In this document: in pieces, positions 17,401-25,095 of the stretch
How the letters are laid out: the number at the start of each line of letters is the position of its first letter
Numbering within the stretch: position 1 is the stretch's first letter
Program-made: the position numbers and the translations under genes
Notes under the pieces: generated by a model
What the model was told of the DNA's origin: nothing
Database searches by the model: none
Seen by the model: only the letters and a program-made list of their open reading frames with translations
Assembly: GCA_937864005.1 (NCBI GenBank)
Contig: CALMIL010000206.1
Coordinates: 16,772-80,771, forward strand
Reading direction: 5' to 3'
DNA length: 64,000 bases
DNA from: an uncultured Burkholderiales bacterium
GTDB taxonomy: Bacteria; Pseudomonadota; Gammaproteobacteria; Burkholderiales; Burkholderiaceae_C

Positions 17401-17632
17401 GCAGGTCGCGCGCGAGGCGGTCGTGTTGCGACCAGATCTGCGCCGCGCGTGCGTCGCCCACGCGCTCCACGAGCAGCGTGCTGTCGACGACATCGGTGAA
17501 GAGCAGCGTGTGCAAGGCAGATCGCCGGTAGGCATCGAGGCGCGGCGCGCGCAACGGTTCGCAGCGTATCAGTTCGGCGCGCGGCGAATGCAGATAATCC
17601 GCCGCATGAGCCGCGAAAGGGGGGCCCCGCAA
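14459..17632 (-). CDS. Degenerate class III cyclase domain - STAND-type ATPase - TPR regulator
   Basis: This encodes up to 1057 residues. Residues 40-220 form a class III cyclase homology domain with FTDVVDS (Asp47) and TDGFFLLFD (Asp90), so both metal ligands are kept. The adenine-specifying Lys is Ile, and the transition-state Asn is replaced in LAKPVAARI. From about 260 comes an NTPase with P-loop GPGGTGKT (Lys287), VILDNFEQIV as Walker B, and downstream helical repeats. From about 720 to the end run roughly eight 40-residue TPRs of the form 'ALAIHREIGDRRxExxAL.NLA'. This LuxR-MalT/AfsR-like layout without a DNA-binding domain suggests a signalling scaffold. The start is uncertain; a TTG just before the cyclase strand could also serve. 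Confidence 0.88.
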   Translation of the reverse strand: MRGPPFAAHAADYLHSPRAELIRCEPLRAPRLDAYRRSALHTLLFTDVVDSTLLVERVGDARAAQIWSQHDRLARDLLAQHRGREIDRTDGFFLLFDTARDAVGFALAYHRAIGVLGLEARAGLHTGEVTLRGNDAADVARGAKPLEVEGLAKPVAARIMALARGGQTLASAAARDALGDVLGDALPPDCEVVSHGHYRLKGVEQPIELFEVGRRPHARFEPPPDADKGYRVVRAGALWSPVRLVRHNLAPERDAFVGRAAELRAIAREFESGRRLLTLLGPGGTGKTRVIRRFGLAWLGDWPGGVYFCDLAEVRTTDALAYAVALALGVPLGKDDPIAQLGNAIAGRGRCLVILDNFEQIVALAPASVGAWLDRASEAHFAVTSRERLHLHGEAILEVEPLPLADDALTLFAERAAAQRPGFALDATNRADAAEVVRLLDGLPLAIELAAARLRVLSPAQLVERLKDRFTLLAGARGAAARQSTMKIAIDWSWNLLAAWEQAALAQCSVFEGGFTLEAAEAVLDLSAWADAPPAIDAVQSLVDKSLLRTWNPSLPQRFDLGEPYFGMYLSIHEYAAAKLGASAAATLAAQRLHGRYYARLGRQEALDALARHGGARRLPALALEIDNLIGACRRAVARADAAVAVPTLRAAWEVLDRRGPFSTGVDLGAQVSALDALDAPNAAAAGLVHALALRRIGRPADARDALQTALAQARSGGNRLLEAITLAQSGMLQSHAGQFDEARAKVTAALGIAREIGNRRWEGGFESNLGNLDLAQGLLPGAGAHTEAALAIHREIGDRRAEGGALCNLAVLHHDQGELDAALAHYEAALVVLREVGDRLAESIALGNLGTLYNDRGQLGPARATYEAALVIHREIGDRLGEVVTLGNLAKLATDDGRRDDARVGYETALSIARELGERREMGIMLGGLGGLYAHQGRLDDAQQHYEQALAIHRQIGNRRYEGETLANLAELLQRRGLQAEARAALDAGEALLREIADPLDLAKLLCVRGHVELGSGARDAARGALDEAQRIAREIGAEASSELMQQIAHLRTALG

Positions 17633-17712
17633 AGCGGGGATCGAAGCGAGCGAATACGGAAGGGCGCCGACGAATCGACGTTGGTGCTCGAACGGCCTTC
17701 AGGAGGCGCCGC

Positions 17713-18669
17713 ATGACGGATCCGCCATCGCCATCTCCGACACTGCACATCGTCATCAACGCCGGTTCCGGACACCAGAATGCGGATGCGACGCAGGCGG
17801 TGATCGCCGGCGTGCTCGACGAGGCCGGGCGCGCCTACCGCTTTCATCGGGCCGACGATCCGGCGCGGCTGCCGGACGTCGCGCAGGCCGCGGTCGCCGC
17901 GGCGCAGGCCGACGGCGGCGTCGTCGTCGCCGCCGGCGGCGACGGCACGATCAATACCGTCGCCCAGCAGGTGCTCGCCAGCGGCCGCCCGTTCGGCGTG
18001 CTGCCGCAGGGCACCTTCAACTATTTCAGCCGCGCGCACGGCATTCCGTCCGACACGGCGCAGGCGACGCGCGTGCTCGTCACCGGCACGCCGCGGCCGG
18101 TGCAGGTCGGCCTCGTCAACGACCGCGTCTTCCTCGTCAACGCGAGCCTGGGCCTGTACCCGAAACTGCTCGAGGACCGCGAGGCCTACAAGCGTCAGTT
18201 CGGGCGCAGCCGGCTCGTCGCCTTCGCGGCCGGGCTGGTGACGCTTTTCGGCGTGCACCGCAAGCTGCGTCTGCAGATCGAATACGCCGAGCTTTCGCAG
18301 CGCCTGCGCACGCCGACCCTCTTCGTCGGCAACAACCGGCTGCAGATGGAGCAGATCGGCGCCGCCGGCGCGTTCGAGCAAGGCCAGCTCGCGGCCATCG
18401 CGCTGCGGCCGGTCGGTTTCTTCGGCATGCTCGGCTTGCTCTTGCGCGGCGCGATGAGCCGCCTCGCGGATGCCGAGAATGTCGAGAATTTCGGCTTCGA
18501 CAGCCTGGCCGTGCGGCCGTCGCGCCTGCGCCGCAGGAAGGCGATGAAGGTCGCGACCGATGGCGAGGTGGCGTGGCTCGAGCCGCCGCTCGAGTTCCGT
18601 GTCTCGCCGGTGCCGCTGCAACTGCTGACGCCGAACCCGGCGGCGGACGGCGCAAGCGGCACACCATGA
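17713..18669 (+). CDS. Diacylglycerol kinase family lipid kinase
   Basis: This encodes 318 residues. The nucleotide-binding GGDGT is in VVAAGGDGTINTVAQQVL, and GVLPQGTFNYFSRAHGIP is the DAGK catalytic GT-x-N region. HIVINAGSGH at the N-terminus matches the NP(A)SG motif, here with A in place of the usual P. The LFVGNNRLQMEQIG stretch fits the LxVGNN motif of YegS-like kinases. These enzymes phosphorylate diacylglycerol, sphingoid bases or related lipids at the inner face of the membrane. The next two genes (phosphoesterase and PAP2 phosphatase) overlap in sequence and suggest a lipid phosphate cycle. Confidence 0.9.
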   Translation: MTDPPSPSPTLHIVINAGSGHQNADATQAVIAGVLDEAGRAYRFHRADDPARLPDVAQAAVAAAQADGGVVVAAGGDGTINTVAQQVLASGRPFGVLPQGTFNYFSRAHGIPSDTAQATRVLVTGTPRPVQVGLVNDRVFLVNASLGLYPKLLEDREAYKRQFGRSRLVAFAAGLVTLFGVHRKLRLQIEYAELSQRLRTPTLFVGNNRLQMEQIGAAGAFEQGQLAAIALRPVGFFGMLGLLLRGAMSRLADAENVENFGFDSLAVRPSRLRRRKAMKVATDGEVAWLEPPLEFRVSPVPLQLLTPNPAADGASGTP

Positions 18670-19484
18670 CGCTGCTGGTGCAGATCTCCGATCCGCATTT
18701 CGGCACCGAGCAGGCACCGGTCGTCGAGGCGCTCGTGCGTTTCGTGCATGCGCAATCGCCCGCGGTCGCGATGCTGTCGGGCGACATCACGCAGCGCGCG
18801 CGGCGCTCGCAGTTCGACGCCGCGCGCGCCTTCATCGACCGGCTCGAGGTGCCGACGACGCTCGTCATCCCGGGCAACCACGATATCCCGCTCTACAACC
18901 TCGCGGCGCGCGTCGCCCGGCCGTATGCCGGATTCCAGCGCGCCTTCGGCGACGATCTGGAGCCCGCCTTCGAGACCGACGACATGCTGATCCTGACGCT
19001 GAATACGACGCGGCCCTACCTGCACGAAGCGGGTGCCGTCTCGCGCGGCCAGATCGAGCGCGTCGCGCGCCGCCTCGAGCGTGCGGCGGCGTCGCAACTG
19101 CGCATCGTCGTCACCCACCAGCCGGTGAGCGTGACGCGTAGCGAGGATCGCGCCGACCTGCTGCACGGCCACGCGCGCGCGGTGCGGCGCTGGGCCGCTG
19201 CGGGAGCGGACCTGATCCTCGGCGGCCATATCCACCTGCCGTTCGTGCAGGCCCTGCAGGGCGCGCGGCCGGGCTCGCGGCACACGGTCTGGGCGGTGCA
19301 GGCGGGCACCGCGGTCTCGTCGCGCGTGCGCAGCGATGCCGGCAATTCGGTCAATCTGATCCGCTGCGACGGGCCGGCGATTCCGCGCCGCTGCAGCGTC
19401 GAGCGCTGGGACTACGATGTGGCGGCCGATCGATTCGGGCTCGTCGCGCGCAACGCCTTGGTCTTCGATGACACCCCCCACTGA
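18666..19484 (+). CDS. Calcineurin-like metallophosphoesterase
   Basis: This encodes 272 residues from ATG 18666, which overlaps the lipid kinase stop (ATGA). The metal-binding motifs appear in order: ISDPHFG (D-x-H), MLSGDITQRAR (GD), PGNHDIPL (GNHD), VVTHQPV (H) and GGHIHLP (GHxH). This is the five-motif dimetal phosphoesterase pattern, close to CpdA/3',5'-cAMP phosphodiesterase-like and UDP-sugar or lipid phosphoesterases. Position between a lipid kinase and a PAP2 enzyme hints at lipid or cyclic nucleotide turnover. The exact substrate is not predictable from the sequence. Confidence 0.92.
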   Translation: MTLLVQISDPHFGTEQAPVVEALVRFVHAQSPAVAMLSGDITQRARRSQFDAARAFIDRLEVPTTLVIPGNHDIPLYNLAARVARPYAGFQRAFGDDLEPAFETDDMLILTLNTTRPYLHEAGAVSRGQIERVARRLERAAASQLRIVVTHQPVSVTRSEDRADLLHGHARAVRRWAAAGADLILGGHIHLPFVQALQGARPGSRHTVWAVQAGTAVSSRVRSDAGNSVNLIRCDGPAIPRRCSVERWDYDVAADRFGLVARNALVFDDTPH

Positions 19485-20286
19485 CGCGCCGTTCGTCGCG
19501 CTCACCCAGGCGCTGGGCGCACACGCGCTGGCGGGCTTCTTCGTCCTGCTCGCGGTCGTGCTCGTCGCGGTGGCGATGGTCGGCGTCTCGCTCGGGCGGC
19601 TGTCGCGCCTGCAACGGCGCGCCCGGGCGCACCCGTATGCGACGCTCTTCGTGCGCCTGCTGTTCGGTTTCGCGCTGATCGTCGCCGCGGCGTATGCGTT
19701 TGCCGAGATTGCCGAAGAAATCGCACCCGGCGAGAAGCTTGCGCATCTGGACCAGGTCTTCTCGGACGCCGTGATCGCGCATACGCCGGACAGCGTGCGC
19801 CAGGTCTTTGCATGGATCTCGCGCCTCGGCGATCCGATCACGCTCGCCGTGCTCGGCGTCGTTGCCGTGCTCGCATTGCTGCTGCGCGGCGAGCGGCTGC
19901 TCGCGGTCGCCGTCGCCATCGCGATGGGCGGCAACGCGCTCTTGAACCTGGCGCTCAAGCACGCCTTCGAGCGCGCCCGGCCGCTGCACCACGCGGGGCC
20001 GACGCCGTTCGACGGCTACAGTTTTCCGAGCGGGCACTCGTCGGGCGCGCTCGTCGCCTACGGCATGCTCGCCTATGTGCTGATCCGCACCCTGCCGCGC
20101 GGCTGGCACCTGCCGGCGGCGATGCTGTGCGCGGCGGCGGCGTTTTCGGTCGGCGCGAGCCGGATTTTCGTCCAGGCCCATTTCGCGACCGACGTCGTCG
20201 CCGGCTTTTCCTCCGGCGGCGCCTGGCTCACGATCTGCATCCTGACCGTCGAGTGGATGCATCGCGAGCGCCATGCGAGGCCATAG
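19468..20286 (+). CDS. PAP2 family membrane phosphatase
   Basis: This encodes 272 residues from ATG 19468, overlapping the phosphoesterase gene by 17 bp. Hydrophobic segments at about 20-42, 60-80, 120-137 and 140-160, with more after the motifs, make it a polytopic inner-membrane protein. The three phosphatase motifs are intact: KHAFERARP, PSGHSSG and SRIFVQAHFATD. PAP2 enzymes dephosphorylate phosphatidate, undecaprenyl diphosphate and similar lipids on the periplasmic side. With the kinase and phosphoesterase upstream it forms a plausible three-gene lipid phosphate unit. Confidence 0.93.
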   Translation: MTPPTDAPFVALTQALGAHALAGFFVLLAVVLVAVAMVGVSLGRLSRLQRRARAHPYATLFVRLLFGFALIVAAAYAFAEIAEEIAPGEKLAHLDQVFSDAVIAHTPDSVRQVFAWISRLGDPITLAVLGVVAVLALLLRGERLLAVAVAIAMGGNALLNLALKHAFERARPLHHAGPTPFDGYSFPSGHSSGALVAYGMLAYVLIRTLPRGWHLPAAMLCAAAAFSVGASRIFVQAHFATDVVAGFSSGGAWLTICILTVEWMHRERHARP

Positions 20287-20312
20287 GCTTCGCGAATTGC
20301 CCAGGAGACACG

Positions 20313-21272
20313 ATGCCGACCCTGCCCACGTTCGAAGACGTCGCCGCCGCGGCGAAGCGCCTTGCCGGCCAGGCGCATCGCACGCCGGTGCTGCGTTCGC
20401 GCACCGCCGATGCGATGCTCGGCGCCGAGGTCTTCTTCAAGTGCGAGAACCTGCAGCGCGCCGGCGCGTTCAAGTTCCGCGGCGCGTTCAATGCGCTCGC
20501 GCGCTTCGACGCCGCGCAGCGCCGCGCCGGCGTGATCGCGTTTTCTTCCGGCAACCATGCGCAGGCGATCGCGCTCGCCGGACGCGTGCTCGGCATTCCG
20601 GCGACGCTCCTGATGCCGGACGACGCGCCGCGCGCCAAGGTCGCGGCGACGCAGGGCTACGGCGCCGAGGTGATCCGCTTCGACCGCTATCGCGAAGACC
20701 GCGAGGCGATCGCCCGCCGTCTCGCGCATGAACGCGGCCTGACGCTGATCCCCCCGTACGACCATCCCGACGTGATCGCCGGCCAGGGCACGGCGACGCT
20801 CGAGCTGATCGAGGAGGTCGGCGCGCTCGACGATCTGTTCGTCTGCCTCGGCGGCGGCGGGCTGCTCTCCGGTGCGGCGCTCGCGGCGCGCGCGCTCGCG
20901 CCGGCGTGCCGGCTGCACGGCGTCGAGCCCGAAGCCGGCAACGATGCGCAGCAATCGATCGCGTGCGGCGAGATCGTCCACATCGAGACCCCGCAGACGA
21001 TTGCCGACGGCGCGCAGACGCAGCACCTCGGCAAGTTGACCTTCGAGATCATCCGGCGCGACGTGGCCGACATCGTCACCGCGACCGATGCCCAGCTCGT
21101 GCAGGCGATGCGCTTCTTCGCCGAGCGCATGAAGCTCGTCGTCGAGCCGACCGGCTGCCTCGGCTTTGCCGGCGCCTGCCATGCGGGGCTGCCGCTCGCC
21201 GGGCGCCGCGTGGGCGTGCTGATCAGCGGCGGCAACGTCGATCTGCAGCGCTTCGCCGAACTCACGGTGTAG
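20313..21272 (+). CDS. Threonine/serine dehydratase, fold-type II PLP enzyme
   Basis: This encodes 319 residues from ATG 20313, preceded by CAGGAG 8 nt upstream. The PLP-binding Lys54 is in AGAFKFRGAFNAL. SSGNHAQAIALAG is the substrate loop and CLGGGGLLSGAALA the phosphate-binding glycine loop. The catabolic dehydratase/serine racemase-type layout (short, no ACT regulatory domain) is supported by the length and by VEPTGCLGFAGACH near the end. The reaction is probably deamination of L-threonine/L-serine or 3-hydroxyaspartate to a 2-oxo acid and ammonia. The 26-bp gap from the PAP2 gene leaves cotranscription open. Confidence 0.9.
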   Translation: MPTLPTFEDVAAAAKRLAGQAHRTPVLRSRTADAMLGAEVFFKCENLQRAGAFKFRGAFNALARFDAAQRRAGVIAFSSGNHAQAIALAGRVLGIPATLLMPDDAPRAKVAATQGYGAEVIRFDRYREDREAIARRLAHERGLTLIPPYDHPDVIAGQGTATLELIEEVGALDDLFVCLGGGGLLSGAALAARALAPACRLHGVEPEAGNDAQQSIACGEIVHIETPQTIADGAQTQHLGKLTFEIIRRDVADIVTATDAQLVQAMRFFAERMKLVVEPTGCLGFAGACHAGLPLAGRRVGVLISGGNVDLQRFAELTV

Positions 21273-21441
21273 CCCGCGAGCGCCGCATATTCGAGAGCTG
21301 CGTCTAGAGCGCGGCCGGGTTTTGGGTGTCGCTCCCTAGGGTTTGTGCGGACACTGCATCCATCGCCGGAGCACGCATCGCAAGACCGAAGGCGCGATCC
21401 GAACGAACAATCCGATCCACTCAACCAGGAAAGCAAGGACC

Positions 21442-22092
21442 ATGACCGTTCAGACCCTCAGCAGCGTCACGCTCGAAACGATCGAAAACTATCGCAACGC
21501 GGCGATGTTCGCCGTCGATGCCTATCGCGCCGGCAGCCTGCGCCTGATCGACGCCGTCAACAGCGGGATCGACACCGTCTACAGCCGCACCGGCAAGGTC
21601 GCGCCGCAGTTGACGAAGACAGCCGCGCAGCTGCGCGGCGATCTGTCCGACGTCATCGTCAAGGGCGTCGACGAGGTGGTGTCGCGCAGCGACAAGATGA
21701 TCGAGGCGTCGTCCGACGCGGCGGTGACCGGTGTTACCAAGGTTGCCAAATTCGCTTCCGGCATCGACAACGCGATCGTCGTGAACGGCCTCGAGGCCGC
21801 GGTCCGCCTGAGCATGCCGGGCGCGCAGGTCGCGCGCACCGTTTCGGCCAAGGTCGCCGAAGGCGCCGATGCGCTGGCCCGCGCCGCGGGTGGCAAGAAG
21901 GGTGCGGTTCGCAAGGCCGCCGCCGGTGCCAAGAAGGCGGCTGCAACGACCCAGCGCAAGCTGGTCCGCAAGGCGAAGTCGGCGCAGACCGCGGTGAGCC
22001 GCAAGTCCGCCGCGCCGCGCAAGGCGGTGGCCGCGACGAAGGCCAAGGCGGCGCGCGCGAAGCGCCAGATCTCGGCCGCCGTCGGCGCCTGA
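21442..22092 (+). CDS. Phasin-like protein with histone-like Lys/Ala tail
   Basis: This encodes 216 residues from ATG 21442. Residues 1-145 are amphipathic helix rich in Ala/Val/Asp (NYRNAAMFAVDAYRAGSLRL, LRGDLSDVIVKGVDEVVSRS), in the manner of granule-binding phasins. Residues 150-216 are Lys/Arg/Ala repeats such as KKGAVRKAAAGAKKAAATTQ, resembling histone H1 or the PhaF/PhaM tail. PhaF-like proteins bind polyhydroxyalkanoate granules with one half and DNA with the other, which could help granule segregation. No PHA synthase gene lies nearby, so the role is inferred from composition only. Confidence 0.7.
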   Translation: MTVQTLSSVTLETIENYRNAAMFAVDAYRAGSLRLIDAVNSGIDTVYSRTGKVAPQLTKTAAQLRGDLSDVIVKGVDEVVSRSDKMIEASSDAAVTGVTKVAKFASGIDNAIVVNGLEAAVRLSMPGAQVARTVSAKVAEGADALARAAGGKKGAVRKAAAGAKKAAATTQRKLVRKAKSAQTAVSRKSAAPRKAVAATKAKAARAKRQISAAVGA

Positions 22093-22107
22093 TCGGCACT
22101 TCCGGTC

Positions 22108-22133
22108 CACCGCGCCGGCATGCCGGCGCGGTG
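22108..22133. repeat. 26-bp perfect palindrome after the phasin-like gene
   Basis: CACCGCGCCGGCA and its exact reverse complement meet at 22120/22121, making a perfect 13+13 palindrome. It starts 16 bp after the stop codon. There is no T-run directly behind it; a second hairpin with weak T-rich tail follows at 22144. Confidence 0.6.
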
Positions 22134-22143
22134 ATTCGTACAC

Positions 22144-22177
22144 AGGGGTTCGGTTCGCGCCGAACCCCTTGTCGTTT
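22144..22177 (+). terminator. Probable terminator downstream of the phasin-like gene
   Basis: A 10-bp perfect stem (AGGGGTTCGG / CCGAACCCCT, 22144-22153 and 22160-22169) with a 6-nt loop is followed by TGTCGTTTTC. The T-tract is imperfect but suits intrinsic termination together with the palindrome just before it. Confidence 0.6.
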
Positions 22178-22271
22178 TCGGGTGCAGGGTCGGCTTGCAC
22201 GCGCGCGACCGCGAAGCGGGCCTCTGGTGCAAACTTGCGCATCCGCGTGCCCGCGCGCATTGGACGATGCG

Positions 22272-24245
22272 ATGAAGATCCCGACGACGGCCCCCTACGG
22301 CAGCTGGACATCCCCGCTGTCCGCGCAGCGCATCGCCGCCGGCTCCAGGCCGCTGGCGGCGCCGCAGATCGATGGCGGGAGCGTCTGCTGGCTCGAGGGT
22401 TTGCCAGCGCAGGGCGGGCGCGTCGCGATCGTGCGCGGCAGGGTGGACCGGAAGGACGGGGAGGGCGGGGAAGGCGCGATCGTCACGCCGCCGCCGTTCA
22501 ACGTGCGCAGCCGGGTGCATGAATACGGCGGCGGCGCGATGCTCGCCGACGCCGGCACGCTGTATTTCTCGAATTTCGCCGACAACCTCGTCTATGCGCA
22601 GCCGCCGCAGGGCGCGCCGCGCGCGCTGACTGCCGAGCCGCTGCAGCGCCACGCCGACTTCGCGCTCGACCGCCCGCGCCGGCGCCTGATCGCGGTGCGC
22701 GAGGATCACTCGCAGCCCGGCCGCGAGCCGCGCGCGAGCCTCGTTGCATTGCCGCTCGCCGGCGGCGCCGGTGTCGAGCTCGCCGCGGGCGCCGACTTCT
22801 ACGCCGCACCGCGCCTGTCGCCCGCCGCCGACCAGCTCGCCTGGCTCGCCTGGAACCACCCGCGCATGCCGTGGGAGGGCAGCGAGCTCTGGCTCGCCGA
22901 CGTCGGCCGCGACGGCTTGCTCGCGCGCGCACGGCGCATCGCCGGCGGCCCCGGCGAGGCGCTCGTGCAGCCGCTGTGGTCGCCGCGCGGCGATCTCTTC
23001 GTCGTCTCGGATCGCAGCGGCTGGTGGAACCTGTACCGCGTGCAAGGCGACGTACTCGAGCCGGTGCTGCCGATGGCGGCCGAGTTCGGCCGGCCGCTGT
23101 GGGTGTTCGGCCAGGCGATGGTCGGCTTCACCGGCGAGGACGAGATCGTCGCCACCTACACCATCCAGGGCACGAGCCGGCTCGTGCGCATCGATCTCGC
23201 GCGCGGCAGCGCGCAGCCGCTCGAGACACCCTTTACCGACATCGACGAGCTCGCCGCCGGGCCGGGCTACGTTGTCGCCCTCGCCGCCTCGCCGACCGAG
23301 GCGCAGCAGCTCGTGCGCATAGCCGCCGCGACCGGCGCGCACGAGGTGCTCGCGCGCAGCGTCGACGAGTTGCCCGATGCGAGCCTGATCTCGGTGGCCG
23401 AGGCGATCAGCTACCCGAGCGCGGGCGGGCGCACCGCGCACGCGTTCTTCTACGCGCCGCGCAACGATGCCTTCGAGGCGCCGGCCGGTACGCTGCCGCC
23501 GCTCGTCGTGATGAGCCACGGCGGCCCGACGTCGATGAGTGCCAACACGCTGCGCCTTTCGATCCAGTTCTGGACCAGCCGCGGCTTTGCCGTGCTCGAC
23601 GTCAACTACGGCGGCAGCACCGGCTATGGCAGCGCCTACCGCGACCTGCTGCGCGGGCAGTGGGGCATCGTCGATGTCGAGGACTGCGTCGCCGGTGCGC
23701 GCCACCTGGCAGCGACCGGCCGCGTCGACGGCGCGCGCATGGCGATCCGCGGCGGCAGCGCGGGCGGCTATACGACGCTCTCGGCGCTCGCCTTCCACGA
23801 TGTCTTCAAGGCCGGCGCGAGCTACTTCGGCGTGAGCGATCTGGCTGCACTCGACGCCGACACGCACAAATTCGAGTCGCACTACACGAGCTATCTGATC
23901 GCGCCGCCCGGGCCCGAGCGCGAGCGGCTCTATGCGCAGCGTTCGCCGTCGCGCCACGCCGATGGCATAGCCTGCCCGATGATCTTCTTCCAGGGGCTGG
24001 ACGACAAGGTCGTGCTGCCTGCGCAGTCCGAGGTGATGGTCGAGGCGCTCGCGGCGCGCGGCGTGCCGGTTGCCTACCTGACCTTCGAAGGCGAGGGCCA
24101 CGGCTTTCGGCGCCAGGAGACGATCGTGCGCACGCTCGAGGCCGAGGCGAGCTTCTACGCGCAGGTCTTCGGCTTCACGCTCGCCGATGCGGTCGAGCCG
24201 GTGGCCTTCGTCGGCGGCAGGGCGCCGCGCGCCGCGCGCGGCTGA
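22272..24245 (+). CDS. S9 family prolyl oligopeptidase-type serine peptidase
   Basis: This encodes 657 residues from ATG 22272. The N-terminal half is a beta-propeller with repeats such as PRLSPAADQLAWLAWNHPRM and PLWSPRGDLFVVSDRSGWWN. The C-terminal alpha/beta hydrolase domain carries nucleophile Ser496 in GGSAGGY, the Asp in FFQGLDDKVV and the His in GEGHGF. VVMSHGGPTSMS is the oxyanion region. There is no signal peptide, so the enzyme is probably cytosolic. The family cleaves short peptides, often after Pro or acyl-amino acids (dipeptidyl or acylaminoacyl peptidases). It ends 26 bp before the hemerythrin gene. Confidence 0.92.
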   Translation: MKIPTTAPYGSWTSPLSAQRIAAGSRPLAAPQIDGGSVCWLEGLPAQGGRVAIVRGRVDRKDGEGGEGAIVTPPPFNVRSRVHEYGGGAMLADAGTLYFSNFADNLVYAQPPQGAPRALTAEPLQRHADFALDRPRRRLIAVREDHSQPGREPRASLVALPLAGGAGVELAAGADFYAAPRLSPAADQLAWLAWNHPRMPWEGSELWLADVGRDGLLARARRIAGGPGEALVQPLWSPRGDLFVVSDRSGWWNLYRVQGDVLEPVLPMAAEFGRPLWVFGQAMVGFTGEDEIVATYTIQGTSRLVRIDLARGSAQPLETPFTDIDELAAGPGYVVALAASPTEAQQLVRIAAATGAHEVLARSVDELPDASLISVAEAISYPSAGGRTAHAFFYAPRNDAFEAPAGTLPPLVVMSHGGPTSMSANTLRLSIQFWTSRGFAVLDVNYGGSTGYGSAYRDLLRGQWGIVDVEDCVAGARHLAATGRVDGARMAIRGGSAGGYTTLSALAFHDVFKAGASYFGVSDLAALDADTHKFESHYTSYLIAPPGPERERLYAQRSPSRHADGIACPMIFFQGLDDKVVLPAQSEVMVEALAARGVPVAYLTFEGEGHGFRRQETIVRTLEAEASFYAQVFGFTLADAVEPVAFVGGRAPRAARG

Positions 24246-24271
24246 GGCGGCCTGGCGATCGTGCGCTGGCG

Positions 24272-24934
24272 ATGAGACTGCTCGATACGCTGCGCGACGA
24301 ACACGTGCTGATCGACCGCGTGCTCGGATCGTTTTGCGCCTACGTCGACGCACTCGTCGCCGGCACCGCGCAGCCGGGCGACGGCAGAAGGTTTGCCGCT
24401 TTCTTCACCGCGTTCGCCGGCGACTTCCATCACGATCGCGAGGAGCGTGTGCTCTTTCATGCGCTGGTCACGCAGGCCGATCTGCCCGCCGGCCGCGGAC
24501 CCATCTACGCCCTCGCACGCGAGCATGCCGAGATGGAAGCGTGGATGCGCGAGCTGGCGCCGCTGCTCGAGCAGATGCCGCAGACCGCGGACGAGCGCGC
24601 CCGGCTGCTGGCGCTGGCAAGGCGCTACTCGGGCGCGCTCTGGCGGCATATCGACGCCGAGAATTCCGTCCTCTTCTCCGAGGGCGAGGAGCGGCTGCAC
24701 CGGTGCGGAATTCTCGAACTCGAGGATCGTCCGATGAGCCCGGCGCAGGCTGCCGCGCGCGACGGCGCCGCGGCCCTGCCGGTGCGCTACCCGCCCGTCG
24801 AAGACCCGGACCTCGTTCGCGGCGATGGCTGCTTCATGTGCCGGGCGCACGGCGAGACCTGCAACGGACTCGAGGCCGAGTGGTGGACCGATCTCGAGTG
24901 GGACGAATTCCGCCTCAGGGACTCGAGCGACTGA
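24272..24934 (+). CDS. Hemerythrin-like domain protein with C-terminal Cys motif
   Basis: This encodes 220 residues from ATG 24272. The four-helix hemerythrin ligand pattern is visible: LRDEHVLIDRVL (His and Asp), FHHDREERVLFHAL (HxxxE..H), REHAEMEAWM (H) and WRHIDAENSVLF (HxxxE). After about residue 150 comes an extra region with CFMCRAHGETCNG, a C-x2-C-x-H..C arrangement that could bind metal or a cofactor. Proteins of this kind sense or carry O2 or NO, or store di-iron. The Cys tail is not part of the usual hemerythrin domain, and its role is unknown. Confidence 0.85.
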   Translation: MRLLDTLRDEHVLIDRVLGSFCAYVDALVAGTAQPGDGRRFAAFFTAFAGDFHHDREERVLFHALVTQADLPAGRGPIYALAREHAEMEAWMRELAPLLEQMPQTADERARLLALARRYSGALWRHIDAENSVLFSEGEERLHRCGILELEDRPMSPAQAAARDGAAALPVRYPPVEDPDLVRGDGCFMCRAHGETCNGLEAEWWTDLEWDEFRLRDSSD

Positions 24935-25095
24935 GCGCATCGTCACGGGGCACCGGCCCCGCGCGCCGGTTTCCAGGCTGCGCTCGAGCGGGCCGACTCT
25001 GCGCCGCGCAGAATTGCGGGATCGGCGTATAAACCTTCGACGCAGCCCGTCATCGATCACCACAGCGCGCCGTTTCCGGCCGTGCAGGAGCCTTC

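Noticed and set aside
13586..17716. Very long forward-strand frame (1376 codons) across the TPR/cyclase gene
   Set aside because: It is antisense to rluA, the phosphatase and the cyclase-TPR gene, which all have clear motifs. Its translation is Arg/Ala/Glu-rich without any recognised domain, as expected for the complement of high-GC genes.
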